From Geosiphon pyriformis (lineage: Eukaryota; Glomeromycota; Glomeromycetes; Archaeosporales; Geosiphonaceae): a DNA stretch of 64,000 nt. Location of the stretch: NCBI GenBank assembly GCA_016748015.1, contig JAAOMT010000009.1:542247-606246 (forward strand), read 5' to 3'. Shown here one piece after another: positions 31,640-44,559 of the stretch. The notes under the pieces are model-generated. The model saw nothing but the letters and a program-made list of their open reading frames with translations, had not been told where the DNA came from and searched no databases. The first letter of the stretch is position 1. Each line of letters starts with the position of its first letter. A program made the position numbers and the translations under genes.

Positions 31640-34600
31640 TATTTCTGACATTTGAGACTCTTAGGTTAGTTATTATTTTAAATTATATAATATTGAAATA
31701 ACTTGAAGATTAATTTTTAGATCGATATAGTATTAATAAATTGTGTTTTAAATTTTTAACCAAAATAAATTAAATTCATGTTTGTTAAAATATTTAAATA
31801 TAAAAACATTATTATATACATTTAAAATATAAATAAGTTTGGTTTTTATTTAATACAGTTGTTTTTTACATAATTACAATTAAATTATTGCTATTAAAAA
31901 CCAAATTAATTAATTATACAATAGTTTTATTAATATTAAACTTAATATTATAAGTTTAAAACTCTTAAAAATTTATTTTTAACAAAAAAATCTGAATTAA
32001 ATATATTTATTAAATAAGTTGTTTATATTATATTTTATCTTAAAATTAATTATTTTTTGTTTAAATTGTTAACAATTTTTTTAAAAATACCAATAAAATT
32101 AATTAGTAAATAAAAATAACTTAAAAAACTTAAATACATAATAATACATTATTATAAACCAAAAACTTTAAAATTTACAATTTTATCAAAAAAATTTAAA
32201 ACATTTTTGATTTTATTTAAAAAAATTATATTAACTAAAAACAAACTTAACATTAATTAATTTAACTTTTATTACTTTATTAAATATAAAAAACAATTTG
32301 AAAAGCTTTTTTTCTCATAGATTTTTCTCTTTTTCTGTTTTTTTTGTAAGTATTTTTGTTAACATCAACTTATTTATTATTATAGAATCAGTAATTTCTT
32401 TAGCTAAAGAATTAAATAAAAAAAAACTAATATTGAATCTTATTTTAATGTTAAAAAAACCAGTAATTATTAATATTTGTTTACAGAAACACATATAAAA
32501 AAGCCAAAAAGCTTAGTTTAAATATTGTCAAGATCAATTTTTTGTTAATTCTGTAAATTTTAATGTTTTAAAAAATATTAATAATATTCTTAGTTAGTCT
32601 TAAAAAAGTGAAATTAATAATAATTTAAATATTATAAACAATACTTTAAAGACTAAAGATTTAAAAAACTTAATTGTTAAGAAAACTAAATATACTAATT
32701 TAAGTAATAAATTGAGATTTATTAAAAAATTGTTTTATTAAGTAAATAGTTTTAAAAGTGCTACTACTTTTTGAAAATTTTATGAAATAATTTGTTTAAT
32801 TTTTAGCTTCAAAACTAGTTTTAATATAACCAAAAATTTAGTTATTAATAAAAAAATTTTGGTTAATATTAATCTAAAGTATGTTAATATTAAGTCAAAT
32901 TAAAAAGTAATTGTTAAGAAAATCTCTATTAATCTTCTTAAATTAACTTTGAAATCAATATTAGCTAAATATAGTGTAATAAAATCAATTAAAATATAAT
33001 TTATTGGTTTTTAACAAAAATGTTTATTAAATTTGAAAATATTGTTATAGTTAATCTATTTATTATTAAATAGTTGTTTATACTAAAAAAAATTTTGTGT
33101 ATATTGCTAAAGTCAATACTAATAAATAAATATGAAATTTAAAAAATTATTATTATACTTTTTTATATAATTTGCTAATAAATACTATTTTTTACAATTT
33201 TTTGGAACTTTTGTTATTATATGATAAAAAACTTTGGTTATTATATAATAAAAAAATTTGTGTTATTTTTTACAATTTTATTATATATTAAAATCATACT
33301 ATATTATAATATATTTTGAATTAACAAACATAAAAAATGCTATTATTTATTTAATTTTGGTTTTCAAAAATATAAATTTATATTGAACTGGTTTAATATT
33401 ATTATTGTGTATTACTTATTAACAATTAAATTATGTTTTAGACATATATATAATTAATAGTAGAATATTTGTTTATAATAAAAAATATTAATTTAAGTAT
33501 AATATAAAGTATTTTATACATATATATGCAAAAAAGCAAGTTTTAATTTTTTATTTGGCTTTATTTAATAGTAAAACATAGACTTTAATAATAAATAATA
33601 AAGTTTTTATTCTATTCTATACTTCTTTATACGATTTTTTTATGACAACACATGGTCTTAACAGTCTTAGTAGTAGTTTTTTAGCTTTGCTTCTAAAATT
33701 TTACTTAAATATATTAAACTATTTTTTAGAACTTTTGATAAATTAAGTGTCTGTTTTCTTAAATAAACTGAACTTTTTTTTTCTTAGTCTTTTTTTAATA
33801 TTATTATAAAAGTACAATTGTTAAATATAATACTTTTAAGTTTATTGTCTACTATATATAATATTAATTTAGACATAATTTTAAACATCAAATTATTGTC
33901 TTATTATTTTTTATTTATTATGTTAAATAAATTTATAAAATTATTTATAAGTAATTTAAAAATTTTTACATTAAAAATTGGTTACTTAAAAACCAATATA
34001 TTGATCTTAAAAAGATTTGTCAAAACAATATTAAAAAAAATAAATTTTTTTTTTTGAATAGTGATATGGTTTTTTATTTTATTTTTAATAAGTAGCTTAA
34101 TTTAAAAAATAGCTATTTATAATATTAAAAAAATAAATATTTTTGTTAAGCAAAATAATATTATTAAGTAATATAGAAAATTAAAAAATATTATTTTAAT
34201 TATTACTAAAACTAAACTTTATTTTAGTGTAAAGCTGTAAATTATCAATTAATTTATTAGTATAAAAGTATTTACTTCTGGTTTGAATTTTGGTTATTTA
34301 AATATTAATATTATAATTATCATAAATAAAAATTAATTAAATATGTATTAAAAATATTAAAGATTTTTGATAAACTTCTAATAGTTTAATTGTTGTTTAA
34401 AAACAAATAATTAGTTTTTGTATTAAGTTTATATGTTAGTACTACTTTGAATAAATACTTAAATCAAATATTTGTTTTAAATTTTTTTATAGTTAGAGTA
34501 TTTAATAAGAATACTTTTATTATTTTAAGTAGTAATTTTAATAAAAATAATACAAAATACAATACCAACTTTAAGAAATATTTAGATTTTAACTTGGTAA
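31640..34600 (+). mobile_element. LINE-Y relic, 5' part (ORF1 to endonuclease)
   Basis: Extremely AT-rich with no genes, but alignable with LINE copies. 32840-33010 matches the LINE-B ORF1 coding strand at 40565-40390 (AAAAATTTTGGTTAATATTAAT against AAAATTTTGGTAAATATTGAT). 34250-34597 matches the LINE-A endonuclease at 15435-15785 (TATTTACTTCTGGTTTGAATTTTGG against TTTTTACTTCTGGTCTGGATTTTGG). Substitutions are almost all C to T or G to A. It stops where LINE-B is inserted; the continuation is at 51319-53490. The left boundary is approximate. Confidence 0.85.
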
Positions 34601-34732
34601 TTTTTTATTTATTTATTTAACAAGTGAGGTTCAAACACTACTTAGAATTATACATCAATGAAATAATCTAAACTAAGCATAAATCATGCTTTTTTTACAC
34701 GTGACCAGCCACTCAAGCCAGTCAAAACAACA

Positions 34733-37700
34733 CTACACACTTATATTAACAGAAACTGGGTCATCAATACCTGAAAAAAACAAACAAGACTTGTGAAAAC
34801 CAAAATGGACACCAAAAGCTTCAGCAATACCAAGTAATTTAATTACACCAGCTGATAACACCAAAACCAAACCAGAGACCAAGATAGAAATCGAGCCATC
34901 TACAGGGATGAGACCATTCTTTTCCATAAATGCATGATACTTAGCACAGACCAACCAAATATCATTCCTAAAGGCAAAACAAATAGATCGCACAAAATCA
35001 GAAATTTTAATACTAGCAACTTTGGGATCATGAAAAATGGAAATAGCCTCCCGAAGCCATTTATTGAAAACAAAACTCTTGTAAAGAGCTGAGAAAACTG
35101 GAAAATTCAAAGCACAAATTGACAGCAGCTGCAATACACCCAAAAAAGGAAGAGAGAGACCAGAAAGCACCCTCCAAGAAGACATACAAGATTCCAAGAC
35201 CTGACAACGAGCTGAATCATCAACTACACAAGAAAACACATGGTTAGATACCTCCACCTCATCACAATACAGACACAGAACACTAGGATAACATTTGTTA
35301 TAAATGCACTTCCAAACAGCTACGGGAAGCTAACAGTGCAAAGCTTTTATGAGGTAAGTTCGAGTATCAGCAGTCAGCCTGCTGGTAAAACCAGTGGCCA
35401 TATGTAAATCAGAGTGCCAAACTCTGGAAAAACAAAGCCAATTAACATCCAAACACAAATCACCATCTAGAAATCTAGAATCAGACCTGACCTCCCAACA
35501 CGCTCAACAAACAGCATGAAAAACATCATGAACAAAGTGTCTAGAATTACCAGACACAACACCACCATCCGCCAATAAAAAATGTTCATCAACACAAGGA
35601 GAAAAATACCAACCAGAGAGAAATGCAGTGTCAACAAGACTATTAGCATAATTATCCCTGAGATACCAAAGTGGCCCTTAATCTTGCACCATTTAACCCT
35701 CAAATTCTTACTGCGAATAACATTCCTAATATGCTGACACTTGACCCAACACTGATTGCAAAAATCAGGATACATTAGGTTAAACTCTAACCTACAAGCA
35801 TCCAAAGCCGCCTGACTATCTGAAAACAGATGGACAGAATGAGCTACAGGCATGCACTCTAGAGCCAATGCAATAGTTTGCAGCTCCACTAAAGTGGATG
35901 ATATTAAGCCCTGAACACCAACATCTAAACCCAAATTAATGTTCTCAAAAAAACAGCAGTTCTGGCTCTACAACCAATTATGCCCAAATTTTTTACTGAA
36001 CCATCTGTGTACACAGACAAGCTATCAGTGTCAACACGAAAGAGATGATCACAGACAGATATAAAATCATTAGAACCATGAATGTCCAGAGGGCCAACAC
36101 CAGCCAATGCCAAGAGAAAAGAATAAGGAGCCACAAGAAAAACAACAGAAATATCAAACCAATCAGGAACTGGACCATGAGGGTTCAGTCTCTTCCACTT
36201 CTTAAAAGTGTGCCAACTAAAGACACTACCAAAATGATCATGAAGCTAGTCCACAAAAACAATGCCATACTGCCAGAGAGAAGATAAAATCTTATAAAAT
36301 AGAGACTTACCAAGAACAACAAATATAGGTATTCTACTGTAAAACCAGAAAAAGCTGGCCAAAGAGCCACCCAAAGATAACTTGCAGTCGAAAAGAATGT
36401 AAACCATATCAGCTAAAAAATTATTTGAAACATTAACACAAATACAAGCAGAGAAAACCAATGGATAGACAGGTTACCAACACTGGACCTGTAAGTCATA
36501 AGATCTGTGACTGAACAAGTGCCCAAAATCTTACCAGAGTTTGCAAAACTAATAAGCAAAGCAACTTTACCCTCAAATTGATACTGCAAAAAAGACTTTA
36601 AACCATAAAAGAAGGGGTGATGAATTGTATCACTAGGGAAGTCCAATAGAAGACCAGATTTTAGCTTCAAGTCCTTGCAGATCAAAGCATCTCATTTGTC
36701 ACACACATCAACAAGAACAAAGCTAAACTGTGTCCTATAGCTTACAATAGGGTGAAGAACTACCAAAACCAAATACAAGAACTGTTTATCTGAGACAGCT
36801 TTTCTTAACATCAAATTAGTAAAAAAGTGAACATCTGAATGCGCTCTCACCAAACTAGGTTTGAAAAGACTCTCTGTTGAAAGAAAAATATTCAGGTATC
36901 TATAAGACTTCCCCTTTTTGGTGATTGAAATAGGCAGACCACTGATAAAGAGAGAAGGATTGTTGACTCTGCTGTTAATAGGAATCACCACTGTCTTGTC
37001 GTTGTTAATTAAGATATCATTGATTCGAAAAAATTCACTGGCAATATTGAGAATATGTTGAGTAGTGCTTTGACTGCTACCAACCCAAATTATATCATCA
37101 ACAAAGACACCAGCAACAAAAAAAGAAGAATGTCCAGCACAAGATTTGACATGACCATTCTTGGAAATAAAATAAGAATTCAGTCTATATTCACATATAC
37201 TCTTTTGGCACTTGACCTCACACAACAAAGGGTCATAAAATATTTACCACAAAAGAGAGGAGAAAACTTCTCCTTAATTTAGGCCATCATGTACATGATA
37301 ATTATTTGTCAAACCAAAATCAGTCATAACCTAGTTGGTACGATTATTGTGAATGTTGTCAAAAAAACAAATAAATTTGCTACACATCTTAATCCTAACC
37401 AAACTATTTTTGAAATGTTCCCAGCCAACTGAATCATATGCTTTCTGCATGTTTTACAGAACCAGCCAGAGTTTTTGGTTCTTTTCCAAAGCGTCCTCAA
37501 CCACTGAACCAATTGTGAAAATAAGAGACTGAGTTGTTGTACCCTTTAAAACTGAGAAATTGTCCCCATGAAAGACATCAAAAGCACTACATGCCAAAGA
37601 GATTCTGTCAGAAAGAATCTTAGAAAGAATTTTACAAGCTGTTTTGATCAAAGCAATAGGACAAGTATTGGTTAAGACACACTTTTATTCATACAGTTTG

Positions 37701-39340
37701 GGAATCATTGAGACTCAGGCCTCCTTCCAAGGGTTAAGCACCAATTTATCAGACAGACAAAAGTTCAGAATCACCAAAAGCATATCCAGAACAGACTTAT
37801 TACAATGTTTCCATAGTTCATTTGAGATACCAAACAAACCAGCAGCTTTGTCATCAGACAAGTCAGAAACCACCTTAAAGAATTCATCAAAACCAGAAAA
37901 GATCTCATCAAAAACATATTCCAAAGGTTGATATTGATAATGCCAATCAATCAATACATCATCAGCCATGTGACACTTCCTGGTTCATCTCTCCATAATT
38001 ATATCCATCTTAGACTTAACCAAATCAGATCATCATCAACCACCAGATGGTCTAACACCATTTTATAAAACAGACGCTCCAGCACACTCCTGATCATATG
38101 ACCCTTGTTGACCTTAAAGCTTACCATTCTCCTATCAATGGCAGACCTAATGTTTGCTTCCTTGGCTTTCAGAGATTCAGTAAGTTTAGAAGCATGATAA
38201 GACTTCCTAGCACCAAAAAGAGCAGAACAAATATGATCAGAACCAGCACCAGAATCCACCAGATTTTGAACAACAGAAGACCTGACATCATCCACAGAAC
38301 TCCAGCATTTTATAAGATAAACAAAGTTCTCAGCATCCTCCCCATGTAAAGCCTTAGCAATCCTGGAAACCAAAAGCTCTAATTTATGAAATTTTGAAAA
38401 ATCCTTGGTGAAAACTTCATCAAACTCTTTGAACCACTTTTTTTTGAAAATTTTATTAGCCAAAAGAGTCATAATTTTGTGTACAACACACCACATAGTG
38501 TCCAAATCTGAAAACCTCACAGACGCAGTGAATTCACCCAAGAACATTGCAGTATTTGCCAGCATAGAATGTTTAAAATTATCCCATTTGGCCTTATCAG
38601 CACCCTTGAAATTGAACTTCTATTAATCCTTATTCATCTGTTTGCGAAGGGAGTTTAATCTTGTATCTAAAAGACCACCCAAACCCAAAGACACAGAAAC
38701 AGCTCTGTGATCCATGTCAAAATGCTCACTAACAACAAAAACACCATACTGCATTATTGTATTCACCAGATTCGAGGAAATAAACACATAATCAATTGTC
38801 TTTGAAACACCCCAAGAATTGCTCTAAGTTGGTGCCTTAAAGGAGCTCTCACCCAAAGAATTAACCAAACCCAAGTCATGGCACCTTTTAAAACTAGCAC
38901 ACTTACGAGAGCCATCTTTGTTGAAATCACCACCAAGAATGACAAAAGAAGATTCATTCACAGCCTTTGCAATCAAAAAATTGATCTCATCAGCTTGGGA
39001 AAATTGAGTAGCCAAAGAGGCACTAGTATACAAACCCAGAATTGAAACCAAAAGTTTGTTTTTGAAAAGTAATCTAATGCAGAGAAGATAACTCAGAATC
39101 TTAGAAACCTTATATACATGTCTGGCCAAAGATCTGTTTATAACAATTGCAACACTAGCACCTACATAGCCAGAGTCCAAACCAGAAGAAAACACACAAA
39201 CATCATCAAATTTGTTGACCAACCAAGGGTGAGCCTTATTTTTTAACTTTGTCTCTGTGAAAATCAAAACCAAATTGTCCATATCTTTATATTATCAAAC
39301 AATATCATCCTGTTTTGCAGGATTGTTCATGCCCCTTATA
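34733..39340 (-). pseudogene. LINE-B ORF2: endonuclease-RT-RNase H, degenerate
   Basis: From the right: endonuclease (FTETKLKNK, GGDFNKDGS near 38940, SKTIDYVFISSN near 38770-38810, HFDMDHRAV near 38690-38720), RT (NMQKAYDSVGW near 37430-37460, VFVDDIIWVGSS near 37070-37110), RNase H (VYTDGSVKNLG, ELQTIALALE, FSDSQAALDA, KIKGHFG; 35670-36030) and the C-terminal Cys region. Compared with LINE-A it keeps Asp at IDY, MDH and VDD. RT motif A reads Asn with a stop before it. Frame changes occur near 37970-38000, 36130-36410, 35930 and 35260-35460. Confidence 0.88.
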
Positions 39341-39374
39341 TTACACATGGCAACTTTCCAAACCAAGACACTTA

Positions 39375-40941
39375 TTAAGAAATAAAGGCAGCCAACGAAC
39401 CCAAATCTGAGCACAAATAATCCAATTTTTCCAAAACAGATTCAACCAAAACTTCCAAAGCCACTATCTTGGATTCTAAACCACTGATTTTGGTAGTCAA
39501 AACTTTAGAACTACTTAGACTGATAACAAAAGCTGTATCACTGATGACAGGAGGAGTGGAATTGGAAATCACTAAGGCACTATCCAAAACCATATTTGAA
39601 TCTGAACCTGAAACTGCAGACACCGGAACTACTGTGGAAAAAGCATTAGATGTAGTCATCATAGGCACCAGTTTCATGGAATCCAATTTCTCCAAAATAC
39701 CAGACACCTGATCAGCCAAAAGTTTCATAGAGCATTCCAAAGAAGCCAAACAATCATACACACTATGATCACTAGGCAAAGCAGAAGTAAATAGAGAGGT
39801 CTCAGCAACAAAAGATGGACCGGAACCAAAAGGAACTGAAGAAAACACTCAAGGAGAGGAGCCATCAGCTACCTGAGCCCAAGTTTTACCACCAAAAAAA
39901 ACCAAACAGGCAATAGGAGCTTGTTTTTTCTTATAAATACCAGTTAGATGAATTTGATCTTGATCAAATACCATTCACTTCCCACGAATTCCAGAATTCC
40001 CACCAATTGAACATATATCAGAAATATGACCAAATTGTTTATACTTGGCACAACAGGCCAAATAAAGACCAGTTCAGTACAAATTTACACCCCTATAAAC
40101 TGAAACAGAACCAATAGCAGCTAATTTGGATGCCTCATTATCAAAACAAACCACTGCACATCTATTATGAGTATATGAACTAGGATTATGGCCAATAAAG
40201 CAAGTTTTCTCATTATAAGAGGTCACTAAATCTGACAAATCATGAACAGTGGTACCAACTGGAAATGTATACAACAAAGCCCAGTGATAATCTCTGACCA
40301 CTCATGATTTCTTGTTATTTAACACCAATACAACACAAACAGAATCCTTACCCACAAGAACGAACCACTTAGAAGCAACCAAGCTAGCCATATTTGATGA
40401 CTCAAATTCTACTAAAGCTTTTTGCCAAAGCCCAATCAGTTGCATCCTAATTGAGATCACCTGACTAAACTTAGAAAATACTGATTCAATCACCAATCTG
40501 GAAAGATCTACTGAGATCTTCTTGACTATCACTTCCCAATCTGAACAGATGTTTGGTTTCCTAACATCAATATTTACCAAAATTTTTTTACTGACTGCCA
40601 ATTCCTTAGCCTTCTTTAGACTCTCAATTCAAATGTAAAGAAGAATCTGATAATCCCAGAGAATTTTGAGGGAGTTGATGCCCTTCCAAAACCATTAATT
40701 CGATAGAAGATTTTTTTGAGTGCAATTAACTTATCACTATTTGTTTTTTTAGACACAACAGACAACTCAACATCCAATGCGAACGATTTGACTGGCTCAA
40801 AGCTATATTTCCCCACAACATGTGATCTGGCAGGCAGCAGCTGATTGGAACTAACGAACTTTGAAAAAAGAAGACCAAGCACACTCTCATCATTGCTCAT
40901 AGTATCAAATGTTGGAGCCTTTGGAGGGTTGTCCAACACGT
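39375..40941 (-). pseudogene. LINE-B ORF1, C-terminal and central part
   Basis: Minus-strand reading: FALDVELSVVSKKTNSDKL, then FGRASTPSKFSGIIR, IRMQLIGLWQKALVEFE, SYTHNRCAVVCFDNEASKLA, a knuckle remnant near 40030-40060 (AKYKQFGHISDIC), and a Ser/Thr-rich tail with ISGLESKIVALEVLVESVLEKL (read in two halves, likely coiled coil). Each block has a LINE-A ORF1 partner, for example IKMQLVGLWQKAIVKLE. Stops near 40615, 40302, 40070 and 39849. The N-terminal part lies beyond the Gy-C insertion. Confidence 0.82.
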
Positions 40942-41133
40942 TGTTACTAGATGAAATTAGAGATATTATTTAGCATGAAATTATCTTTATTTTTATCATT
41001 AATTAGCATATATTATTATTTTAAATTATTACCTATTACATTAGCAAAATGTCTGAAATTATCATTTAATTAATAACCCAATTTGTACATAACACAAATG
41101 TAACCTAAGTGCGATGATCAATCATGCAATATC

Positions 41134-41268
41134 CCGAAATATGTAACATTCAAATGTTCACCGAAATTTGTAGAAATTTGCCGAAATAATTGACAGTTTA
41201 CCAAAATATCTAATAGTTCACAGAAATAACTTGTAGTTTGCCGAAATGTATCTTTAGTTCAGCAAAAT
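41134..41268 (+). promoter_or_regulatory. 20-bp periodic CCGAAAT array in the LTR
   Basis: Core heptamers CCGAAAT or one-base variants start at 41134, 41161, 41181, 41201, 41221, 41241 and 41262, so six lie at steps of 20, 20, 20, 20 and 21 bases. The unit is close to AGTTTGCCGAAATAACTTGT. The array is about 60-160 bases upstream of the TATA box and recurs in the 3' LTR (50024-50158), in Gy-D (55132-55239) and decayed in Gy-Z. A protein-binding array is inferred. Confidence 0.65.
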
Positions 41269-41318
41269 TGTAGAAAAGAACAAAGTTCAAGTTTATAGAA
41301 TAGTGTTATAATAAGTTG

Positions 41319-41329
41319 TATAAAAAAAG
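41319..41329 (+). promoter_or_regulatory. TATA box of the Gy-C LTR
   Basis: TATAAAAAAAG followed by GCTTCTCTCTT, conserved in the 3' LTR (50209), in Gy-D (TATAAAAGAAG at 55290) and in the Gy-Z relic. It probably places the transcript start shortly downstream. Confidence 0.6.
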
Positions 41330-41918
41330 AGCTTCTCTCTTCAAGAAAATATATCTTACTTTAGATTTATTACTTAGAACCATTCCTACACACACAAAAA
41401 GAAATAAATATCAAATAATTCAAAAAACCAAATTCTTTAATTATTGCACTTGAAAAATCCTCAAAATCCAACTAACATTTTGGAATTGATTAGCTACCAA
41501 TTTTAGTAAACTGTTAGTGACTCCAGGCCTGAATAGAAAATGTTTCCCTTGATAAAATCCTATTTTTTTTACATTTTTTTTATTTTTTTTTTATTTTCTT
41601 ATTTTAATCATTAGAATAGCCTACAGACAAGATTCCTGTAGAAGAGTTGACTTTCACAGCAAAGTAACTACACATTTTTAGTGAGCTTCCAGATGAGCAA
41701 TTCCTGGAAAAGAGTTGACATTTACTACAATGTAACTACACAAAGCAACTGGCATGGAATTGGCTATTCCATTTATAAGCCCAGCAGTTCAAATTATAAA
41801 AGATAATTTGAAGATAAAATTCAGTTATCAGAGGTTTAAACAATTCCCATAGTCATGAATTAACAGCATTACAACAAACATACAAGAGCTAAGAAGAGAC
41901 CAAAAACCTTCAGTAACA

Positions 41919-41938
41919 TTTGGTGCTCTCCTACAGAA
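41919..41938 (+). other. Primer-binding site position of Gy-C
   Basis: Immediately after the LTR come TT and then TGGTGCTCTCCTACAG. Gy-D has TGGTGCTCTCCCACGG and Gy-F has TGGTGAACCCTACG at the same place. TGG fits pairing with a tRNA CCA end. I cannot name the tRNA. Confidence 0.6.
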
Positions 41939-41949
41939 ACAACACAGCA

Positions 41950-43760
41950 AAAACAACTTCAAAGTAGCAACTACACCAGACACAACAACTCTAGAGTATT
42001 ACCAGTCAATTTACACCTACTGCAAGCAAAGATTTAACATTCCAGACGGAATTGAAGTTGTCAAGAAATCAGTATACCAATACATTGAAAACCACATCAA
42101 CAATTATCTTTTTGGAAATTACAATATTTCAGAAGTTAGAAGCAATCTTTACAATAATTTAATACACTATTCACAATTGGAAACTGAAGACCTTAACAGT
42201 GAAACACTTGCCACTTACTTTCAAGAACTTAATTTTAACATTATCAAGTACTGTGAAGAAACATATTCAGTGCAATCTCAATACTCTATTGATTTTAAAT
42301 CAGAGACAGAAACAAGCAACAAAGACAAACAAAAATTGAAGCAATACTTAAAAACCACTTCAAATACTCCAATACTACCAAAAACAACTGCCAAATACTT
42401 ACAAACACCTGAACAAAGAACCAGTTCAAAACTTCCACTTACTATCACACCTTTTTCAGCTTCACTTGCACAAGCACAAACACCTAATTCACCCTTAAAT
42501 CAATTTGCAAGACTAGAAGATTTTACATCACCCAAAAGTCTCACCAGACAACAAAAACCCCTTCAAACTAGTTCCAATCTCCTTGACTTTCTAGCTGAAA
42601 ATCGAAGTGAACACTCTGAGACAGCAGCGAACAAAGAAAACGACTCTGAAATATCTGAAGAAGAATTAATAGACAGTAAAAACAAAGAAGACAAAATAAC
42701 AGCATACATTGCAAAAATCCCTGAATTTAATGAAGAAGACATTGAGACCAGTCTCCAAGAATGGTTTGACCAAGTTACTAAAGCTAGAGATACAAATAGA
42801 TGGAATGCTGCCAAAATGTTAAGAACAATTCCCTACTTTCTCAAAGGAACAGCAGATAAATGATTCGAAAACTTAACCACTCCTTTTAATGACTGGACAG
42901 CTTTCAAAACTGCCTTCTTAGAACAATTCACCGATAACAATACTTCAATCACACTTCGAAATTGTTTTCACAATATCAAACAAGAACCCTCTGAATTTGT
43001 CATGACTTATATTGGAAAATTCAACAAACTTCTCAGACAAATTTGCCAACTTGAAACTAATAATTATTATTCTGATGCTCAAATCTTGGATCAATTTATT
43101 GCTGGTTTAAAGAATAAACTGATTAAAAAGGTTCACCCACATGTTTCAGAAGATTTAAACTCTGCCATTCAGCATGCAAAAAGATATGAAATGGCCATAG
43201 AAGAAGCCAATCATACAAAACTCGTGAACTTAGCCATTGGAAAGACCAGCTTAGCAGCTAAAGAGAAAATTAACCAACTTACAAAGAAAGTCAAAAACTA
43301 TTTCACCAATTAACAACAACAGCAATCCCAAAGATATCAACCACCCCAAAGACAGAATTAAAACAACTTCGTATTATCTTCTAATAACCAGCCTCAGAAT
43401 TGCCATTACTGTGGAATCTCTAGCCACTGGAAAAAAGATTGCAGAAAGCTACAACAAAACCAACAAAACAGGAGTAATCAATGTTACCCTTCACCACAAC
43501 AATCTTATTACCAATTACTACTACTACCAGCTTACTATCCACCAAGACCACAATATCAAACCAACTACTATCAACTTGCTCCACAGCCAATGCAACAACA
43601 GTATTGACAACTCATTCAACATTACCAAGTATCTGCTCGAAGATTGGTTCAACAAAACCAATTTGCACCACAAAACTGATTCACAATAAACAACAACAAA
43701 ATCAACCCAAATAACCAATTAGTTCCCCAAAATCCAGTTCAGCCAAGACTTATCCATTAT
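41950..43760 (+). pseudogene. Gy-C gag
   Basis: Starts in the block TTLEYYQSIYTYCKQRFNIP shared with Gy-D. The codon aligned with the Gy-D and Gy-F GTG is GTA (41964), and no ATG precedes the homology. A Ser/Thr/Pro-rich middle is followed by the capsid-like part (ILDQFIAGLKNKLIKK near 43080-43130), a zinc knuckle near 43400-43440 (CHYCGISSHWKKDC, intact spacing) and a Gln/Tyr-rich tail. A stop at 42861 replaces Trp (Gy-D has EWFENL). Capsid and nucleocapsid functions inferred. Confidence 0.85.
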
Positions 43761-43899
43761 TATACTCAACCTAGCTATTTTACAATATCTGAAGAACAGG
43801 ATTTTCACCATACTGTACTCTCGGAAGGTAGAGCTGCAGCATGACAACAAAACCCTTCCTATACTCCTACCACAATCCCACCAGCCAGAATTGCTGAAA

Positions 43900-44330
43900 A
43901 TGCCAATCTTTCAGATATATTCCCTTTTGAGTTTGAAACAAATGAGTCATCATTCCTGCTTAGCAATACAGCTACCAACAAACAAAAAGCAATCACTACT
44001 ATGTACACTGAAGCAGAAGTCAAAGGAAAGGCAATTCGCTTGATCCTAGACAGTGAATCTGCTGGAAGCATTATCACCTACCAGTTAATGCAACAGTTAA
44101 AGAGAAATGTCGACTGACCAGCTTAAACAGTAATTGTTACTAACAATGGTATAAAAAAGACTCCAGTAGGAGAAATTGACAATTTTCTGTTCACTCTTGA
44201 TAGAATCATCATTCCAGTCAAAGTTCTTGTAATAGACATGCCCCAGTATCAAGCTCTTGTCAGAAATGATTGGCTCCAAAAAGCCAATGCAAAATTAGAC
44301 TGGAAAACCCAAGAATTACAACTTTTCTAT
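43900..44330 (+). pseudogene. Gy-C protease
   Basis: Runs from FPFEFETNESSFLLSN to NDWLQKANAKLDW. The active site reads LILDSESAGS: the catalytic Asp is kept but the Gly after DS is Glu (GGA to GAA). Two TGA/TAA stops lie just before TVIVTNNG. In Gy-D the same site is the canonical DSGSAGS. Confidence 0.86.
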
Positions 44331-44559
44331 CAAGAACAACATGCCCGAGTACCCACTACTTGTGGTATATTTAACAAACAATCAGAGAAAACCCCTGTCT
44401 TTGAATTTGAAGAAAAAGAAGAAAAGCCTGTAGTTGAAACATTTATGGCATTTAAATCAACATTCAACTGAACTGAAGAAACTGAGCAAACATATTTTGC
44501 AACAAACTCATATTCAGAGGAACTAGAAACCCCTGAATAGAACATCCCATATTCTAAAC

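Larger units (their letters stand above)
34601..40941 (-). mobile_element. LINE-B: non-LTR retrotransposon, 3' main part
   Basis: Same family as LINE-A, opposite strand. The 3' tail (complement of 34601-34625) is a run of TAAA units. The element contains ORF2 and most of ORF1, and is interrupted at 40941 by Gy-C; its 5' end is at 50809-51318. It sits inside LINE-Y: both flanks fit the endonuclease region of that relic. The copy has stops plus several frameshifts, more damage of that kind than LINE-A. Confidence 0.9.
40942..41918 (+). repeat. Gy-C 5' LTR
   Basis: Starts TGTTACTAG and ends TCAGTAACA, an imperfect version of the TGTTACGG/CCGTAACA termini seen in Gy-F. A TATA box (TATAAAAAAAG) is at 41319-41329. 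A 20-bp periodic array lies upstream of it. Compared with the 3' LTR there are roughly 50 differences and no length change. Confidence 0.93.
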
